Assembly (NCBI GenBank): GCA_009829735.1
Contig: CM020619.1
Coordinates: 10,964,375-11,028,374 of the forward strand
Origin: Pyropia yezoensis
Lineage: Eukaryota; Rhodophyta; Bangiophyceae; Bangiales; Bangiaceae
Length of the DNA: 64,000 nucleotides
Direction: 5' to 3'
Both the position numbers and the translations under genes were made by a program. Shown here in pieces: positions 52,698-63,416 of the stretch; within the stretch, counting starts at the first letter, position 1, and each line of letters opens with the position of its first letter. The notes under the pieces were generated by a model that saw only the letters and a list, made by a program, of their open reading frames with translations, was not told where the DNA came from and searched no databases.

Positions 52698-55084
52698 CTA
52701 TGCACCGGGGCGGCCCATGAACGACCGCAGGGCGTCGCCCACCAGCTTGCCCCCTCCCGGCAGCCCCATCAGCGGTGCAACCAGTGCACCGGCTACCAAC
52801 CGCATCAGCGGCGACTCGTCGCTGCCGTCAAACTCCGTGAGCGCAAGCGGCTCTGACAAAGACGCGAGGGTGACGCCCCTGCCGCTCTCTGCCGAGCTGG
52901 CGGTAGCACCGACGCCAAGGCGGGCCAGCAGGCTGCCACCCCCAAAGCGGGCCTCGACCAGCTTGATATTCTGCTCCAAAGGAATGTCCGCCGCTTGCTT
53001 GGCCAGCGCCACCGCCGTCCACAGGCCGCCAACATGGTCCACCAGACCACGGCTGGCGGCTTGGCCGCCAAGCCACACACGGCCCTGTGCCACTGCGTGC
53101 AGATCTTCATAAGCCATGCCACGAGACTCAGCACACTTGGTCACGAACGACCGATACGCAGCGTCGGTGGAGCGCGAGAAGTAATCAGCCTCCTCCTCGG
53201 AAAAGGGCCGGTCGTCGACAAGGAGCTCGGCCAGAGCGCCGCGGCTAAACGTCTCCTTGGTGTACCCAATCCGCTCATACGCTTTCTTGAGCGACGGCTT
53301 GGCGGTCAGAACGCCAATAGACCCGGTGATGGTCCCCGACTCAGCCACAATCGTAGGGCACGCCATCGCCATGTAGTAGCCACTGAACAGAGGAAAGAGC
53401 AGGGAACAAGCCGGCACAAAACACCAAGCCGAGGACAAGCCAATGCAGTAAGGGCCACAAGGAACACACAAAAGAGGTGGTGGTTAGCAACAAGCACGCA
53501 GTGACCACATTGCGCAACGCCCACTCCACTAAGTCTCTGACGTGGCGTGCTCACAGGCACGCCGTAGCGGGACCCACTGCCATAAGTTGGTCAAGCAGGT
53601 CCCAACCACCAGAACGAACAAGTAGTACACGGGCGAGTACAGAATCTCAGGAGCACGTACCCGCTGGCCGCCACGTCGCTCATAGAAGCAATCACGGGCT
53701 TCACCTCGCAGCACTTGCGGATCTCCCGCCACATGACGTCCGACGCCAGGGCAGAACCGCCAGGCGAATCAATCCGCAGCACCACCGCTTTGATTTTGTC
53801 GTCGAGCCGCAGCTTGCGGATTACAGCAACGACTGACTCAGACCCGAGGGTAGCGCCCATGACGGGTGAGCTCCCGTTCTGCCCGCTGGTGATGGCACCC
53901 GACGCGCGGACGACAGCGACTCGGGTCTTACCGCTCAGAGCTAGCAGCTTGTCCGACACCCGGCCGTACTTCTTAAGGCTCACTGACTTGAGCGGCGCCT
54001 TGAGCTGCTTCTCCTCCGAACCATCATTGTGCCGCCGCTTAAGCAGGTCCAGTACTTCATCCTCGTACATGAGCTTGAAGTACCCCTCATCCTCGTACTC
54101 CTGCATCTCAAAAGGGGCTCGGTCCATGAAGGCTCGCACATCCGCTGGCTCCTTGGACCGTGCCTCGGCCACAGCCGACACAAAGCGCTCATAGGTGGCG
54201 TCCAAAATGCTTTCCACCACCTCTCGCTGCGCGTCGCTCATGTCCTTCCGCGCCAGCTGGTCACCCGCGCTCTTGTACACGCCGCGTCGCTGCACTTGTG
54301 GGTCCACCCCCACCTTTTCCAGCACCCCCCGCAGGAAGCTGCCGCCGCCCATGAATCCGCGCAGCACCAGCATGCCCGTCGGAGGAACAAAAACCTCATC
54401 CGCGCTCAATGCGACATAGTACTCTTTCTCCGCACCTGTCTCCATGAACATCGTGACGGTTTTGTCCGCCGCCCGAAAGTAGTCGAGGTGGCGGCGGAGC
54501 TCCTGGAGCTTGGCCCACCCGCACGCGAAACCGTCCAGCCGGATGTACACGGCGCTGACCCGCGGGTCGTGGGCCGCATGGCGAAGCGCGTTGGTCACCG
54601 CCTCGAGGCTGGTCGCTGGCGCCGAACGGAATGGTAGTGACGGCGGGGACGTCTCGGGGAGAGAGCCGCCCAGATTAAACGCCAGCACACTGTTCTTGGC
54701 TACCCGCGCGCGAACTACCCGTGCCAGCCGCCAGGACTGGAGGAAGCGGCGGAAGCCGGTGACGCGCTCGTAAGTCAGCGCGGGAGGGGTTGGCCCAGGG
54801 GGCGGGCGCTCCGCAGCGGGAGGGGGGGTCGCCACCATCGCCGTCGACTCCACGGGCTCATCCGCCATGCGGACGGCAGCGCCGCGACCTGTCCGCCGGA
54901 CCAGTGGTCCTGGCGCGGCGTGGTCGGCGGGTGCGCCAGCCAGCGCAGTGCCCCACACCGCTGCCGAGCGGGACGCGGCGCAGGCAGCGGCGCGGACGAG
55001 CGGCCCGGCAGTTCGGCCAGGGAGGCCAACAGGGGCAGCGACAAACGCGCCAAGGACCCCCCCAGGTGGGAGACTCTTTGCCAT
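52698..55084 (-). CDS. SPPA: Protease IV / signal peptide peptidase SppA, plastid type
   Basis: Serine-lysine membrane protease that degrades cleaved signal peptides; in plants a light-induced thylakoid enzyme. Exon 1 is 55084-53661 and exon 2 is 53382-52698. The 278-bp intron (GTACGT...TTCAG) splits a Gly codon and restores SDVAASGGYYMAMA. 702 residues, as long as tandem-domain SppA. The N-terminal domain carries RGVYKSAGDQLARKDMSDAQ with the general-base Lys (~271). The C-terminal domain has DSPGGSALASD and SGTITGSIGVLTAKPSLKKA with the nucleophile Ser (~496). Both catalytic residues are present. The first ~75 residues are Ala/Arg/Pro/Ser-rich with few acids, consistent with a plastid transit peptide (inference). 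Divergent from the gene at 55717. Confidence 0.95.
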
Positions 55085-55716
55085 AGTGACGACAAGGTAC
55101 AGCCAAGGAAGGGGCGAGGTCGGATGAGGTCAAAGTCGTGACGAGGTTGGGGGGCTGCACCACAGTAGGAAGGCAGCTATGACCGAAGTAGGGGAGGGCG
55201 AGATGATGAGAGTTTCAAAAAGAACCAGCGGCAAGGTGGCGCTCCCAGTGCTGAGGAATGGATGGCGTGGAGATGGCGTTTGCACGGCGATAGTGCGAAG
55301 GGGTGGTGGAGGCTGGCTCCCATAGGAGGGATATAAATACGTACTTTCATGCGAAAACGGCCAACCGCATCACAGCAGCAAATAAATTTCTTCTCCTTAC
55401 GGAAGTACTCTCTGAGGATGGTGGCGCGGAGGGAACGGCGTGCATCCGCCAATACGCCAGGTCAGCACGAGCAAAAGGGCGGCCCCAACGAACAGCCCGA
55501 ACCGAGCCCGCTCCGAGCTGGCCACGACACGGCGGCGGACCCACACGCATCCCTCCGCGCGGCGGGCGCGTCCCGCCGTGCGTGGTGTCGTCCCTTCTGT
55601 CCACTTTTTTCCCCGCTGGCGCTATCACAGCGCCAGTGTCCTGGCCCCCACCGACCCCCCACCACCCCTTGCTCTCCCCCCCCTGTTCCCTTTCTCGGAT
55701 CCCCGCGTCCCCAACG
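55085..55716. promoter_or_regulatory. Divergent promoter SppA / 55.7-kb gene, with TATA element
   Basis: A 632-bp head-to-head intergenic region. TATAAATA at 55332-55339 on the plus strand, in an AT-rich patch (55320-55400), fits a core promoter for the plus-strand gene with a ~350-nt leader. Its complement, TATTTATA, could serve SppA. The final 80 bases before 55717 are C/T-rich. Confidence 0.45.
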
Positions 55717-57905
55717 ATGGAACGCCTGCGACTCCGCAAGGGCGGCGGCGGTGGCGGCCGCGCGGTGGCACTGCTCGCTGCTGCCGCCGCGCGTCGCAAG
55801 GCGCGGGACGCGGCGGCGGTTGGCGCGCCGGCGGCGGGGGGCAAGGCCGCCCAGCCGGGCGCCGCGTCCGCCACGACGACTGTCGGCGGCAGCAGCGGTG
55901 GCGGGTGTGGCGGCGGGTGGCAGTCACGTCCTGGGGTTGCAACCGCGGCGGCGGGAGTCGCTGCTACCGCAGCGGCGGCCGCGGCAGCGGTCGGCGTTGA
56001 CGTCAAGCCTGGTAGGGTTGGTGGGGCTGCCGACGGGCGGTCGGCTGGTGGGCCGCCGGGCAGCGTCGGCGGCGCCAGCGGCAGCGGCGGCTGTGGAAAC
56101 AGCTCAGTGCGCACAGGTGGCGGCAGCAGTGGTAGCTTGCTTATGGGCGCGGCCGCCGGAGCAAGGGGCCGTGGCGCCACCCCGGCCGGCCCGGCCGTGG
56201 CGGTGCGGGAAACGCAGGTCGTGGATGGCGAGGGCGGTGGCGGCGGTGGCAATGGCCACGTGCAGCTGCCCCCCGCCACCCCTGTTGTTGCCCCTGCCCC
56301 CCGCGCGGCAGCGCGCCCTGCTCCACCTCCCTCCGCAGCGTCTTTCGGGGGCCTCTTCCGTCGCCGCCGTCCGTGGGCGCCCACCCGCGCCCTTGCGGCT
56401 GGCGTCAGCGACGATGAAGCCGACGGCGGTGGCGACGCGACCGGCCCGTCGGGTCTGATTGCCGACGACGTCGATGAGGAGGAGGAGGCGGCCGATGCCG
56501 CCTCGGTGGGCACGGGGGTGCACCCCGCCTGTGGGGAGGACGGTGCGGGCAACGTGCTTGGCCTGCTGGCATCGGATGAAGACGCTGAGGGGGAGGGCGG
56601 CGCGGAAAAGGATCCCGACGCATCCTCCCACCGTCGGTTGCTGCTGGGGCAGCTCGAGGCGGACTGCAGTCGCGGCGGGTCGAACGGCCCACTCGCCCTG
56701 TCCCCGACTCCGTCGTCATCGGGGACACCCCCCCCCGGTGACACCCAGCCTGTGGCGGCCTCGTCGGCCGCGCCCGTCGCGTCCACCTCCCTCCCAGCCG
56801 ACCTACCCGGTGCGTTTTCAGGCCTGGCTGCCGAGGCGGCGGCGGTGACCACGACAGGCGCCGCCGTCCCCTCCGCGTCGCCCCCCCCAGTGGCATCTTC
56901 GCTGCCCGCGGGTGCGCTGGTACCCCTCGGTGACGAGCTGTCCCCTGCCGCGGACGCGGCCCGCCGCGCGGCCGCGCGTGCCCTGTGGCGGGCCCGCCGC
57001 CGGCGGGCGGCCGCAGATAGTGCGTCGCAGGAGCTGTCGGCGTTTGCTTTTGGTGACGACTCCCAGGCCGACGGCGCACGCTACCGGCAGACGCTGGAGC
57101 GTCTAGTGGGGGGGTCCGCTGCCAGCCGCGACGGCATGTCGACAGGGACGGGGGGGAAGGCGTCGGCGGCGGCTGGGGGGGCGGGCAAGGCTGGCCCGGC
57201 CGCCGCGGGAGGGTGGGGGGGGGGCGCTCGGCCGCGCCGGCTGGGGGGGCGTCCCGGCCGGGGGGGGCATCTGCGGCCGAGGCGGCGGCGGGTGTGGCGG
57301 CCCGCGCCCGCGGCCGTGGTGGTGGCGACATACCCCAGACGGCGGCAGCGCCCACGTCTGCGGCGTCGGCCGTCGCTGCCGCCGCGTCTGCTGCATCGGC
57401 CGCCGCCGCCGCTGCTGCGGCTGCTGCGGCGGCTGTGCGTTGCCGCCGCCCCCCTCCGCCCCCCCCCCCAACCACCACTGCCGCCACGACCACCGCAGCC
57501 GCCGCCCCCCGGGCGCTCTCCCTCAGCGCCTGGGCCGTCGTCAGCGCGTCGGCGGTGGACCTGTCGGCCGACGGGGAGGGCTCGCAGGGGGCGCCGTCGG
57601 CGGCCGCTGTCGAAGCGGCGGGCGTCGCGTCGACGGGCGGCTTCTTTGTGTCGACGCGGGGGCGCCGCGGGTCGGGCGCCGCGACGTCGTCGCGCAAGGC
57701 CAAGACGCCGGCTGCCGCGACGGCGGCGGCGGCGGCGGCGGTGGTGGCAGAGCCCGCCGAGCCGGCGGTGCGGGTGGTGCCAAAGCGGGGGCGCCCAGCG
57801 CCGGCTGTCGCCGCCGCCCCGGGTGGTGGCAAGCGGAAGCGGGCGGCCGCATCCTTTCGGGGGGTGCTGTCTGGGCTGGACACTCGGTGCACCCAGTTTG
57901 AATGA
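55717..57905 (+). CDS. Unknown Ala/Gly-rich nuclear-type protein, frame broken
   Basis: No recognised family. ATG at 55717 (MERLRLRKGGGGGGRAVALL) after a C/T-rich leader. Features in order: a basic N-terminus; Ala/Gly linkers; FGGLFRRRRPWAPTRALAAG; an acidic patch GVSDDEADGGGD and DDVDEEEEAADAA (~residues 235-265); LLASDEDAEGEGG; AARALWRARRRRAAAD; and SQELSAFAFGDDSQ...RYRQTLERLVGG (~residues 440-470), the most domain-like part. At a run of 10 G (57215-57224) the natural frame changes. The continuation ends VRVVPKRGRPAPA, GGGKRKRAAASFRGVLSGLD and TRCTQFE, with a stop at 57905; KRGRP and KRKR are good nuclear-localisation signals. The total of 2,189 nt is not divisible by three, consistent with one miscounted base. 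Role unknown; a chromatin or transcription-associated protein is a guess. Confidence 0.5.
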
Positions 57906-58124
57906 GAGTCCCTTGGCGCTGTTCGCTTTCTTCGCGTCTGCGGAAGAGCAAGAGCTTGGACACGGCACCCTATGCCGCTGCCCATACGCTCCCGCTCATC
58001 CTTTTCATCGCCCGTCATGTCTCTGTCTCCCCCCCCTTCCCCCCCCGGCCACGCCGTCTACCCCCGGTCGGGGGGGCGGGCCATGGTGCACCGGTGGCGG
58101 TCAATGGGGGGTGACCCGCGGCAG

Positions 58125-58204
<80 letters not shown>

Positions 58205-59444
58205 AGGGTGGAACGTGGTGGAACGTGGTGGAACGAGAGGGACAAGGGAGGGGACAAAAGCGGCCGCGCCGCCACGGCCACAGCCCTCACGGCGGTGTCC
58301 ACGGCGGCGGCGGGCGCACGGGGCGGATCGTCGCCGCCGCCGCCGGCCATCTCCCCCCCCCTCCACCCCCCCCCCCCCCCCACGGATCCACGTCTTCTTC
58401 TCGTGGAAGCAGGTCCAGCAGCAGCGGCAGGGGGTGGGAGGGGGGGGTCGGGGGTGTGGACGAGAAAGAGGAAGTGGGGGCGGGGGGGGAGTGGCGGGGG
58501 ATGGGGCAGGGTAAGGGGGATGGCAGGGGGGCGGGGATGGGAAAAGGGGGGGGGGGTGCGGGGACACGGTGGCTGCTGCCCGACCACCCGCCGCCCGCCG
58601 CCGCCCGCCGCCGCGCCGGCGACGCGCGACGCGGCGGCACGGGGGGTGGATAGGGGGGTCGGGTGACGCGCGCAGCCTCGCGGGCGTGGGGGCAATCCGC
58701 GGTGCTCCCGCTCAATCGGCGTGTGGGGGTACTGTACCGCATCCAGATGAGTGCACAGGCGGGGGAGGGGGGGTCGATCCGGAAAAAAAAAAAAAAGAAA
58801 AAAAAAGAAAGGGAATGGGTTGGAGCGGGAAGGGGAGGGGAGGAGCGCAAGGCCGCCCATTCCCGCTCCCGTACCCCTCCCCCCACCCGCCACCACCAAA
58901 CACCCCCTCTTGGTCACCCGCTCGGTGGCGGTCGGCGCGCCCATCTCCTCGGCCCGCGGCGACGAGGCGGCGTTGAGAGGTGGCGGCTGCAGAGGCGGAG
59001 GGCGGCGGCGGGCGGCGGTCGTGACGGGCGCTCTAGACGGCACGCAGTGTGAGAGTGGGGGCGGCGCGGCGGGCGCCGCCGGGGGGGGCGTCGGGCAAGC
59101 TCCAGTGTCTTTTGGGGGAAAGGGGTGGGCGGGGCGGGGGGCAGTCCATGCAAAAGCGCTGGTGTTGCACGCCCCCTTCTGGTCGGCCCAAGCGTTGCAT
59201 CCGCCGTCATCGTCGTATAATTATGTTGTTTGCTCCCTCCGGCCGTAGACTGTACACACGGCAGGCACCGCTGCCTCCTGCAGCTCCCGCTCCCCAGCTG
59301 CATGTGGGGTGCCAGCGAGAGGCGGGGGTGCTTCCACGCCACACAAGGGTTGGCCCATGGTCGTTGCCCGCCTCGCCGCACCCCCATCCGTAGAGCGAAG
59401 GCCACGGTCTGACGCCATCGCACCGGCGGCCGCGGGGTGGTCCG
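57906..59444. other. Intergenic with long poly-G, no gene recognised
   Basis: Holds the longest homopolymer of the window (separate entry), A-runs at 58783-58809, and Pro/Gly-rich shadow frames. The minus-strand frame 58015-59043 starts with GTG rather than ATG and has no domain. 3' flank of the gene at 59445-60261 is at the right edge. Confidence 0.4.
58126..58203. repeat. Poly-G tract: 45 G, T, 32 G
   Basis: G at 58126-58170 and 58172-58203 interrupted by a single T at 58171. Confidence 0.95.
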
Positions 59445-60261
59445 TCATGCCAGGCGGCTGAGGTCATAGTAGGGGCGCACGCCGCCAAGGTCGTCTAGCG
59501 GCCTCGACGGCGGCGATGGGGGATGGGTTGGTGGTGGGGGCGTCGGGCTCCCCGCTAGGGTGGCCACACGCCGGGCAGCCGCCGGCGGTGGGGCCGCCGC
59601 TGCCAATTGTGGGCCCAGTGGCACCGCCTCCGCGGCAAGAGCTAACGCCCCAGACGACCAGCCGGCGGCCCGCGGGGGTCGCTCGCGGGTGGCGGTGGCG
59701 GCGGCGGCGGCGGCGGCAATGGGTGGCACGGCAGCGGCGGCGGGTGCTGCAGCGGCGGGCGCCCCGTCAGCGTTGACGAGCGGGCGGAGTGGCCCCGTGG
59801 GGGGATCCTCCGCCGCCACGGGGCGGGTGGCTCGTGCCGCTGCGGTGGCCGCCCACACCACCAGAGCTACCACAACGACGAGCGCCAGCACGAGGAGCGC
59901 GCGACGTCGAGACCTGCACACCACCCCCATCCAGTTCGCACAACCATGCATCACCACGCACACACACGCACCGATGCCAGACGCTCGCGTCAGATGTTGG
60001 GCTCTCGACGCCACCCATGCCCCCCCTCGCACTGCCCGTCCCCAACCCTCGCTCCCCCCTCCCCCGCCCACACAGCCCGCCCCCAACTCTCCCTCCCCCG
60101 CACCCCCAGACTTACCGAGAGCCAGGAGCCAGCACGTCAGCGTCGCACGCGTTCGCGTCGCCCGACGCCGCGGCGTCCACGACGGGGAGGAGCGGCGTCC
60201 CCTCAGCTGCGGAGGGCGCGCGGCCGCCGCCGCCCGCCACCGCCAGCACTAGGGCAGACAT
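59445..60261 (-). CDS. Unknown single-pass membrane protein with acidic dileucine motif
   Basis: Exon 1 is 60261-60116 and exon 2 is 59913-59445; the 202-bp intron has the best donor of the window (GTAAGT) and a GTGCAG acceptor, splitting an Arg codon. 204 residues. Residues 20-25, EGTPLL, form an [DE]xxx[L]L sorting signal of the kind recognised by AP-1/AP-3 adaptors. After SRSRRR comes one strong hydrophobic helix (ALLVLALVVVVALVVWAA, ~52-70). The rest is Ala/Pro-rich with a defined end, DDLGGVRPYYDLSRLA. The basic residues before the helix and the dileucine on the N-side suggest a type II protein with a cytosolic N-terminus, routed to vacuole or endosome (inference). No family recognised. 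Confidence 0.6.
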
Positions 60262-61253
60262 TGTGTCAGGGCGGTGGCAGCTGGGGGGTCGTCTGGCACC
60301 GCTGCTGAGGATACCGCGCAGCCGCAGGGCGCCGCACTCGTGCCGTCCACCGCCACCACCACCACAGCGGCCGTCACCACCACCGCCACCGCCGTCGCTT
60401 CTGCTACCGCTACCAATGCCACCAGCCGCGTGACCGGGTGGTACGCCCCCTTGCGCCACGTCGCCGTGGTCACCGCTGCCGCCGCCGCCGCCGCGGAGGT
60501 AGCTCACAATGGAGGCACACGACGCAACCTGTCGCCTGCCCACCACGCCCGGCCCACTGTTCCCCAAAGTAGATGGAGGCACACGTCTGAACCGTATCCG
60601 CCCACTACGGCAAAGCGGACCCAGACGCACAGCCGCTGCGCGAACCGCCAGCCAGTGCGAGGCGGGCCAGGCCCAGCGGGCACGAGGGCAACCACGAGCG
60701 AGCGCGGGGCCAGGGGCGGCAGAGTGGGACTACACTGCGGTCATGTGCTGGCCACAACCCAGCGGCGGGGTGGGGCCCAAAGCGGGCGGGGTGGTGCAGC
60801 CGCAGCTGTCCCAGCTCCAGCGAGACTGGGGGTGACGAGTCGCGCAAGGGTGGCGGATGACGACAGGTTGCGGATGCGGGCAGCCAAGGTCCGTCCATTG
60901 AGGGCCCGGGTCGCTGCAAGGCATTGGCCAATCCACCCGGTCGAGCATCTTGGAGGCGTGTCGCCCAAGTAGTCGCTCTGAATTTTCGACTACTTAGACT
61001 CGAGTAACTGCCAAGGTCTGCGGCCCCGGACAGGCAGCGCTTTGCAGAGTAGCACAACACCACGTGTCACGGAAGGCCTCCACACCGGTTGACCTCACGA
61101 GGCCTCGTGCCTTAACGCCGACTCGGCCACCAAGGACGTGCTACCTACCGGTGCGCCCTTTCCCATCCCAGCCAGCCTTTTTCCTCGCACCGGCTCCTTC
61201 TCAAGCTTCCCTTTCCGGCACAGCCTTTTCCATAGCAAGGGGTCACAGGGGTC
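60262..61253. other. Divergent intergenic region
   Basis: Between the minus-strand membrane protein and the plus-strand ferredoxin-like gene. GC falls around 60960-61060. ATTGGCCAAT, a double CCAAT palindrome, is at about 60924-60933, and an AGTAACTGCC word like those at 23.5-24 kb is at 61003-61012. No gene. Confidence 0.4.
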
Positions 61254-61868
61254 ATGGCAGATGGAGCTGCCTTCCTGCCCCCCCCACCGGCGGCGTTGAC
61301 GTCTGCGGCGGGGCGTAAGCAGACCAGCCCGCGGCAGCCCCCTACACGGCGGCGGCCCCCTACACGGCGGCGGCCCGCGGTGGTGGCTGCGGCGGCGACA
61401 GCCCCCCCCGACGGCGAGGGCCCTATTGGTCGCCGCGGCCGCCTGGCCGCGGCCGCCGCCAAGGCGGCCAAGAAGCAGCGGCGGCCCGCCGAGGCAGTCA
61501 CACTCCCCGCCCCAGGGGCCACGGTGGCGGTGGCGGCGGTCGCGAAGGAGGGGCGGCGGGGCAGCAGTCGCGGCGGGGCGGCCCGCGCGACTGTTGCTGT
61601 TGGAGGCGGCGGGGCGGTCAAGGTGTGCACCGGCCGCACGTGCCGCCGGGACGGCGACAGCGCAAACGTGCTCGCCGCCTTTCGGGCGGCCGCGGCGGGT
61701 ACGGGCGTGGCGGTGCGCGGGTGTGGGTGCCTCGGCTTTTGTACGGGTACGGGCACGGCGGTGCAGACGGGGGGGACGTGGCACCCGTCGCTGGGCGTGG
61801 ATGCTGTGGGGGGGGTGCTCGCTGCGATGGGGGTCGAGGCGGGGGGGGCTGTGGCGGGTGGACGCTGA
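61254..61868 (+). CDS. Thioredoxin-like [2Fe-2S] ferredoxin-domain protein
   Basis: Single-exon, 204 residues. The C-terminal ~85 residues form a thioredoxin-like ferredoxin domain: VKVCTGRTCRRDGDSANVLA, then GVAVRGCGCLGFCTGTGTAV and QTGGTWHP. Cys125, Cys130, Cys159 and Cys163 have the C-x4-C...C-x3-C spacing that binds a [2Fe-2S] cluster (an extra Cys157 is present). This fold occurs in complex I NuoE, in bacterial shethna-type ferredoxins and in small plastid proteins of algae and plants. Residues 1-118 are Ala/Pro/Arg-rich with almost no acids, a likely plastid or mitochondrial targeting sequence plus linker (inference). A 17-bp direct duplication (CCCCTACACGGCGGCGG, ~61340-61374) produces PTRRRPPTRRRP. 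The electron partner is unknown. Confidence 0.75.
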   Translation: MADGAAFLPPPPAALTSAAGRKQTSPRQPPTRRRPPTRRRPAVVAAAATAPPDGEGPIGRRGRLAAAAAKAAKKQRRPAEAVTLPAPGATVAVAAVAKEGRRGSSRGGAARATVAVGGGGAVKVCTGRTCRRDGDSANVLAAFRAAAAGTGVAVRGCGCLGFCTGTGTAVQTGGTWHPSLGVDAVGGVLAAMGVEAGGAVAGGR

Positions 61869-63416
61869 GTCTGAGGGGGGGGGGGCGGGGGGGGGGAGGG
61901 GGGGCGGCAGCGGTGATGGAGTTGCCATTTTTTCCCTGCTGTGGCGTGCATTCAACTCAGTTTGGGGGCGTGAGGGGGGGCGACGGGAAGGAGCGAGTGG
62001 CGGGGGTGGCCAGACGCCTCTACTTGTCTTGACAGACCGCAACGGGCTTTGCGGGGCCGATGAGGCTACCCCCTGCGTCGGCCAACGCTTTCGCGCCGCC
62101 TCACTCGTGAGTGTATCTATTGTGCCAAGGCGTGCATCGGGTTTTTTCTCCTTCCTTCTTGCTCGGTTCCGCGGCGTGTTGTGCTCCGCCCTTTGTGTCT
62201 GCCCCGTACACATTGATTGTTTTAAAAAACTGCGTCATTTCTTTCTCTTTATTGCGGGCCGCACGCGCGAAGCGTGCCGTGTGCATTTGTGGGGTGACGG
62301 CCGCCGCCACCGCCGGCGATAGCGTCGCGGAGGCCACGGTGCGCGCGCGAGAGAGGGTGGGGGGATGGTGGTATGGCTGTGTCTGCTTCGCAGCTTTGCC
62401 ATTGCCACCCTCCCGCCCTGCGCTCGGGCGCGCCACGTCGCCCCGCCCAGGAGCTGGCGGTGCGGTGCAGCGTTCAAGAGATGCGCCTGTTGAGGGGCCT
62501 AAGGCAGAAGCTTTATCGAGGGTTTTGCCTTCCCCACGCAGAGACCCCATCCTCGAGGGGTTTGTGGCCCTGTTGTGTTTCGTCGACAGCCGCACGGACA
62601 GCAACGTGTTCGGAGTCTACGCCATGCTATTGCCTGTCCACATCATGTGTGAACACTTCCATTATGGAAGTGTGTAGTCCAGCCATAGAGATGTAAATAC
62701 GGTACTCATGAAGGTTGCCTTCGTATGGCGACTGACCATTGGCCAGGGCAAGTGAGGGCCGTCCGAAAGCAGCACGAGGAAACAAATCAAAATACGTTGT
62801 GGATGCCATGAAGCTGCGAAATGAGGTCGTACAGCAGTGTTTGTATCGCTCGATCGAGATAAACAGTCCGTCATGGCTGGGCACCGCTGTCAAAAACGCG
62901 GCGCGCGCACACATGCCTTGGCGCGTGCTGGCGGGAGTGGGCCCGCCCCGCGCCGGGTCGACGACACCTCCTGCTCGTCTGCCACGCGTGCCGCCGCGGC
63001 GTTGTCGTGGTGGGTGTGTGTGTGTACTCGGTGTTACCTGTGGCGCTGGTGTATCGCCGCCTGTGGATGAGCCTGGTCGGCTTTTGCTGCCCTCCCTGTT
63101 TCTTCTCCCCCCTCCCCCCCTCCGCTGTCTGTCATCATTGCGACGCACGCACGCGCGTACGGTACTTCGCGGGTGGGGCTTCCCATCGCGCCCGTGGTGC
63201 AACGTCTGTTCTCTGCCGTCCTTCCCTTTTTCCGCTTGTCCCTTACCCCACGCCAGGTCGGCCGTTCATTCCCCCCGCCCGCTCCGGTCCTTCGTGCCCG
63301 CTGGCGAAGCTACCGGCTCCCCTCCACCCCCTCAACCCCCCGCGCCCCTCCCCTTCCTTCCCCCCCTGCTCCCGCGTGTTGTTGGTGGGGGCATCCCCTC
63401 TCGCCCCCGCTCCGCC
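61869..63416. other. Intergenic, no gene recognised
   Basis: 3' flank of the ferredoxin-like gene, then lower-GC DNA (62100-62900) and a C/T-rich leader (63090-63416) for the gene that follows. A 21-bp inverted repeat lies at 62653-62673 (separate entry). Frames up to 298 codons are shadows or lack domains. Confidence 0.4.
62653..62673. repeat. Inverted repeat ACACTTCCAT / ATGGAAGTGT
   Basis: Two 10-bp perfect arms around a single T in lower-GC intergenic DNA. Confidence 0.75.

Noticed and set aside
55303..55716. Upstream in-frame extension of the 55.7-kb gene
   Set aside because: It overlaps the TATA element and the C/T-rich leader; the ATG at 55717 is better placed.
58015..59043. Minus-strand frame of 342 codons
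   Set aside because: It begins with GTG, translates A-runs into poly-Phe and G-runs into poly-Pro, and has no domain.
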